The translations under genes and the position numbers were made by a program. A model generated the notes under the pieces. That model was not told the origin of the DNA and did no database searches. It saw only the letters and a program-made list of their open reading frames with translations. From the NCBI RefSeq assembly GCF_002995805.1, contig NZ_PVXL01000025.1, forward strand, positions 16,155 through 80,154: a stretch of 64,000 nucleotides of DNA. Reading direction: 5' to 3'. Position 1 is the first letter of the stretch. Each line of letters opens with the position of its first letter. The DNA comes from Neomoorella stamsii. GTDB taxonomy: Bacteria; Bacillota; DSM-521; Neomoorellales; Neomoorellaceae. Shown piece by piece: positions 62,101 through 64,000 of this stretch.

Positions 62101-62407
62101 TACCTATCCCCACATACCACCCTAGAGAGAGGTCATCTGCTACGGGGTATGTTTCTGAGTCCACCTTACTATCGCCGCCACCTGTGGGTCCCGTCTGTGG
62201 CAGAAGATTTGGGCAGATCTCTCGCTCTGCGAGCCGCCGGGCGAAGTTCTCGAAATCGGTAGCCTCGTTCCGGTTGGTCAGCGTGTCCAAGTGATACTCT
62301 AAAATGGAGCGATCTAGAGCAGGCGTCTCCACTCTTATAGAATCTGAAAACTGCTCAGGCCGTCGTGCCCTCAAGAAGTCCCTGGGTGAAAAACTCTTAG
62401 CTTCCAT
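59114..62407 (-). CDS. 1,097-residue protein: PD-(D/E)XK-like nuclease domain plus helical repeats
   Basis: ATG 62407 after GGGGG. Residues ~45-195 look like a restriction-type nuclease: Glu53 (DFENFARRLAE), TGPTGGGD with Asp79, then FAFSAKKEW with Lys117/Lys118, the D...xxK order of PD-(D/E)XK enzymes; RILDRTWILDKVF follows. Residues ~210-650 are almost entirely paired helices resembling TPR-type repeats. The C-terminal ~300 residues form a mixed domain with a late NNRHAYRVVIG motif. No P-loop, membrane or signal segment. Base composition and codon use differ from the surrounding island. Such nuclease plus repeat architecture is typical of prokaryotic defence proteins; the family itself I recognise only as uncharacterised. 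Confidence 0.72.
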   Translation of the reverse strand: MEAKSFSPRDFLRARRPEQFSDSIRVETPALDRSILEYHLDTLTNRNEATDFENFARRLAEREICPNLLPQTGPTGGGDSKVDSETYPVADDLSLGWYVGIGREAASERWAFAFSAKKEWRSKVRSDIAKVAATERGYRKAFFISNQYIPDRVRAEVEDELRNEYGLDVRILDRTWILDKVFRHGHESLAIETLKLTTSIRKEVQKGPLDTQRERELDELEKRIQDALHQQHYGPQLVDDCIRAAILARSLERPSTEIDGRFLRAERVSAKYGTLHQRVECAYQRAWTAFWWHEDYDLFTKLYSAVEALAKGSRNAYDLELLTNLWFLLHSAFHRSDLDEEAANYKERTATIIAELKRLRDEQSRPSTSLQAETLLLLVQLALRITSQEPLDSVLHELQTVVRRCEGLVGYPLEPLVEILMELGNFLNDVPAYEELFETIIEVAGSRKEEVSAARMLLKRGAQQLAANRPYDAIRSLGRALHRLYKHESRHDLVRALYLCGCAYERVGLLWAARGTLLTAASVATDEYWRYGDVTLPQAACYRRLKWLELQLGRLPHALSWHEADTLVRNALAAQGYNWEHLSEGELEFDAVLGLLLLKTDFWELKHLSTLPDVLDGLGLHNSAVALRYALGYEDEVPKEYLGVEDEHEGGALYDFFLRWRNQPAAEDLPATPLLYNKSKITFNSSVLGCRITVESENTSPCVELAESTLAALESLLSTGPVERVVAREPILTIAIRRSDFAEKPFRFEMRDHEGRPHLEITCSTFDPHNLSLEEQAQVKDKLFNLLANVIARVVMFENPEQTMEKMFKEELALERSINFTGSFVVLSNVLGHNPKTSISNWFDSQAREYTLKRSEPWDAADRCTDRESSASRRGLTFGEGDPPEDLVDRGRTKHKQIATVSLIRETLWNKAGWSGTAFLTAPGYPPILALIFRDAEAAKQIFSNWRNELGACDANERLRVSIVRGIDRNNRHAYRVVIGSKPEVELSRKDIRYAILISRVNTMEPTSDVNLMRFLSSYEAFGEYFLAPAVMRDRSSPPEFFLDQRLMKRELYVREAWKIGRNDVDAVAIKEEDEPIIPSGQENPPVLELLRWKREL

Positions 62408-62839
62408 TTGACTATGACCCCCTGCATTTCGGTGGTGAACTTGTAATTACGAGTTCTGGAATGCATATTTTACGTGGTTTTTCTAATACCGCTAATTCCG
62501 TAAAGTCTTATAAAATAAGGCTCTCCGGCCAGAACAACTTTTTGGTTTTTCCTTCCAATGCCCTCATTTCCACATAGTCCGTGACCAAATGTGACCAAAA
62601 TTTGATGATACGTCTCTGGAGTTTATACTATCTTTCCGGCAGTTTATCCTCCTGCAATGTAAAATTCCCCTTCTTGCAAACCCTAAAATAACGACATGTA
62701 AACATACCACTAGTATAGAAGCAAAGGCAAATATGCCGTTAAGCAGCTATGTCGCTATACCACCGCACCGGTATAGAGATATAGCGCCAACCTGATAAAT
62801 CATAGCGCTACTTACATCCTTTCATATCACCATAGTGGC
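62408..62839. other. AT-rich region upstream of the large gene
   Basis: No gene. It must hold the minus-strand promoter of the 1,097-residue gene, which I cannot place with confidence. A cluster of CTATACCACC/GGTATAGAGATATAG words at 62753-62790 forms a small imperfect palindrome. Confidence 0.35.
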
Positions 62840-63117
62840 ATGTATTCGTGTCAGCATGTGATATGGAAACATGGTGGTAAGCCATATTACCAACTTGCAG
62901 GTAAGGCACCATCCTTACATGGCAGCAAGGAATTATTCCAGCACGGAGATAAAACTCCATCCCTGCAAGCCAACAAAGAATCATATCAGCATAGTGGTAA
63001 AATGCCATCCTTACATGCCAGCATGGAAGTATCCCAACTAAGAAGCAAGGAACTATCCTTACATAACAGCAAAGAATTATCCCAGTAAGGCAGTATGGAA
63101 ACATCCCAGTATACCAG
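62840..63117. repeat. Degenerate 24-bp tandem repeat array
   Basis: From about 62909 the sequence steps in 24-base units close to CCATCC(T/C)TACATGCCAGCA then AGGAA, with pairs of units giving a 48-base higher period; earlier units are more diverged. At least nine units are recognisable. Being a multiple of three, it leaves an open frame on both strands (octapeptide repeats such as PSLHGSKE and PSLQANKE on the plus strand). No ribosome site, so coding is doubtful. Confidence 0.72.
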
Positions 63118-63123
63118 CATTCT

Positions 63124-63156
63124 CTCGCGCCGCTTCTGGTGGTCGGGCGGCGTGAG
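63124..63156. repeat. GC-rich palindrome, copy 1
   Basis: CTCGCGCCGC (63124-63133) pairs with GCGGCGTGAG (63147-63156), 13-nt loop. Same motif as 63333-63352 and 63381-63412. Confidence 0.7.
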
Positions 63157-63199
63157 AACGAGCATATTTTTTACAGCATGGACAGTAAGAGCTTATTTA

Positions 63200-63278
63200 C
63201 GGGTATCCTTCGAAGACGCCGCAAAAAGTTCAGCGAGTAGCCTCCGCCATAGGCTACTCGCTCCGTAGGATAAACCCG
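63200..63278 (+). ncRNA. Nested hairpin, candidate structured RNA
   Basis: An inner perfect 12-bp hairpin (63232-63243 with 63251-63262, loop CCGCCAT) sits inside an outer 10-bp stem (ATCCT 63205-63209 with AGGAT 63267-63271, CGGGT 63200-63204 with ACCCG 63274-63278). A 22-base purine-rich strand lies between on the 5' side. Direction is uncertain. No known RNA family recognised. Confidence 0.45.
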
Positions 63279-63332
63279 CAAACGCTGCTGCTTTTATTTT
63301 ATTCCAAGAAGGGGACTTTTTGCAACCTTTTT

Positions 63333-63352
63333 CACGCCGCTGGCGGCGCGAG
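63333..63352. repeat. GC-rich palindrome, copy 2
   Basis: CACGCCGC followed almost directly by GCGGCGCGAG; the loop has shrunk to two bases. Confidence 0.6.
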
Positions 63353-63370
63353 CAGACCTGTTTTGGCCCG

Positions 63371-63418
63371 ACTAATCATGCTCACGCCGCTCAAAAAAAC
63401 TGGCGGCGCGAGATTAGT
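63371..63418. repeat. GC-rich palindrome, copy 3
   Basis: CTCACGCCGC (63381-63390) pairs with GCGGCGCGAG (63403-63412), extended after a short bulge by ACTAAT (63371-63376) with ATTAGT (63413-63418); loop rich in A. Confidence 0.7.
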
Positions 63419-63552
63419 TATCAAGATGGTTTCTAGATTTATCTATCTTTTTCTAGAACGTTTCTAGAGTTACCACGTTAACCAGTTACTTCCGTGGTAA
63501 AAGAGAAGAGAGTAGGGAAGTGGTAAATTGACGCTAACAGATGCGACCTCCC

Positions 63553-63661
63553 AGCGGCGTGAACGTAATTGGTTGGGCTGGTACCGCTTCAATAATGATA
63601 ACCCCTACGCCCGAATTCCCGCTGGTAGAATTCATAGAGTTCTTCGGTAGAATTAAATTCT
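63553..63661. repeat. Right copy of the diverged direct repeat
   Basis: Counterpart of 58659-58812, beginning AGCGGCGTGAACGTAATTGG. It continues into the 3' end of the intact small gene at 63589. Confidence 0.75.
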
Positions 63662-63888
63662 GGAACAGGTCCTACTAAATACGGGCGCACTTTTTTGTTA
63701 TATTCTTCAAGTGTAAGAGCCTTAAACTCTATGAGCCCGAAATCCTTGAGCCCTTCCTCAAAAGTGTCTTCCACGCGATGCCAGATAAAACCGTCTTTAG
63801 TCTCCTTCACAAGCTTCCCAAAGAATTGGTGCCCGCGGTTGGTATCGTGAAAGCCGACCCAATTATCACGGACTAAGGTGGACCCCAT
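63589..63888 (-). CDS. Hypothetical protein, small acidic family
   Basis: 99 residues from ATG 63888 (the frame is open up to 63972, but that extension is not protein-like). Contains WVGFHDTNRGHQFFGKLVKE, GFIWHRVEDTFEEGLKDFG and the C-terminal EFNSTEELYEFYQREF shared with the fragment at 58740. No family recognised. Intact paralogue of that broken copy. Confidence 0.55.
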   Translation of the reverse strand: MGSTLVRDNWVGFHDTNRGHQFFGKLVKETKDGFIWHRVEDTFEEGLKDFGLIEFKALTLEEYNKKVRPYLVGPVPEFNSTEELYEFYQREFGRRGYHY

Positions 63889-64000
63889 TGTCAAGACACG
63901 AGATGAGAAATTTTTAAGCGTGGAATATTTAAGTTTGTATGGGGATATAAGGAAATAGCTAAGACTTAACATCTTTTGGCATTACCATATTTGTTATAAT

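Noticed and set aside
62840..63088. Repeat-encoded 82-codon open frame (and its minus-strand mirror)
   Set aside because: The open frames follow automatically from a 24-base period; no ribosome site, and both strands are equally open.
62909..63117. CRISPR-like array
   Set aside because: Units are contiguous 24-mers with no unique spacers between them, and no cas gene is in the window.

Overview
The window reads like a chromosome segment of a thermophilic, strictly anaerobic, spore-forming Firmicute, most likely a Moorella-type acetogen. This is an inference from several things together: moderately high GC with many GTG/TTG starts and strong AGGAGG ribosome sites, spore-coat proteins, molybdenum/tungsten handling genes with a Moco-type riboswitch, an aldehyde:ferredoxin oxidoreductase, a UGA-encoded selenocysteine protein, and no genes of oxygen respiration.

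Layout. Positions 1-4000 hold the end of a CcdA-like gene, a TlpA/ResA thioredoxin, a DUF2680 protein, a triple-XRE regulator, lactate dehydrogenase and a LysR regulator. Positions 4000-9621 are a molybdate uptake and cofactor block: promoter, Moco-type riboswitch, modABC, mobA, moeA, mobB. Positions 9750-18900 are housekeeping: PhoU and a Na/Pi transporter, spermidine synthase and agmatinase, five tRNA genes, an M24 peptidase, a TrkA-like protein and a thioesterase. At 19043-20760 a tRNA-Leu gene and a 59-bp copy of its 3' half bracket a decayed 1.6-kb insert with toxin-antitoxin-like pieces. Positions 20900-27260 hold DUF1657, a radical SAM protein, a class III aminotransferase, a small selenoprotein of the glutaredoxin fold (missed by ordinary ORF calling because of its in-frame UGA), two spore-coat proteins, NadE and a Clp-fold membrane protease.

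Positions 27680-45900 are a large catabolic island behind an IclR regulator: a NadC-like protein, a MoCF-domain protein, the lower meta-cleavage trio (2-oxopentenoate hydratase family, acylating acetaldehyde dehydrogenase, 4-hydroxy-2-oxovalerate aldolase), a ferredoxin/BFD fusion, an unassigned 473-residue enzyme, a TAXI-TRAP transporter, a UbiD decarboxylase, a DctPQM transporter, a MoaD-like protein, a tungsten-type AOR and an iron alcohol dehydrogenase. Nothing here is an oxygenase, so this lower pathway must be fed by something anaerobic. Positions 46030-56490 form a second island under a LacI regulator with two identical palindromic operators: zinc dehydrogenases, split transketolase, DctPQM, a DUF1537 sugar-acid kinase and a sugar epimerase/dehydrogenase.

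From about 56490 the sequence changes: broken genes (M24 peptidase, PRK06851-like ATPase), AT-richer DNA, GC-rich palindromes, a 24-bp degenerate tandem repeat, a nested hairpin structure, and a 1,097-residue protein with an N-terminal PD-(D/E)XK-like nuclease motif and a long helical-repeat middle. This last module lies between two diverged copies of the same sequence and is the best candidate for an undescribed defence-type system. All functional calls are by eye from motifs and context; no database search was run.
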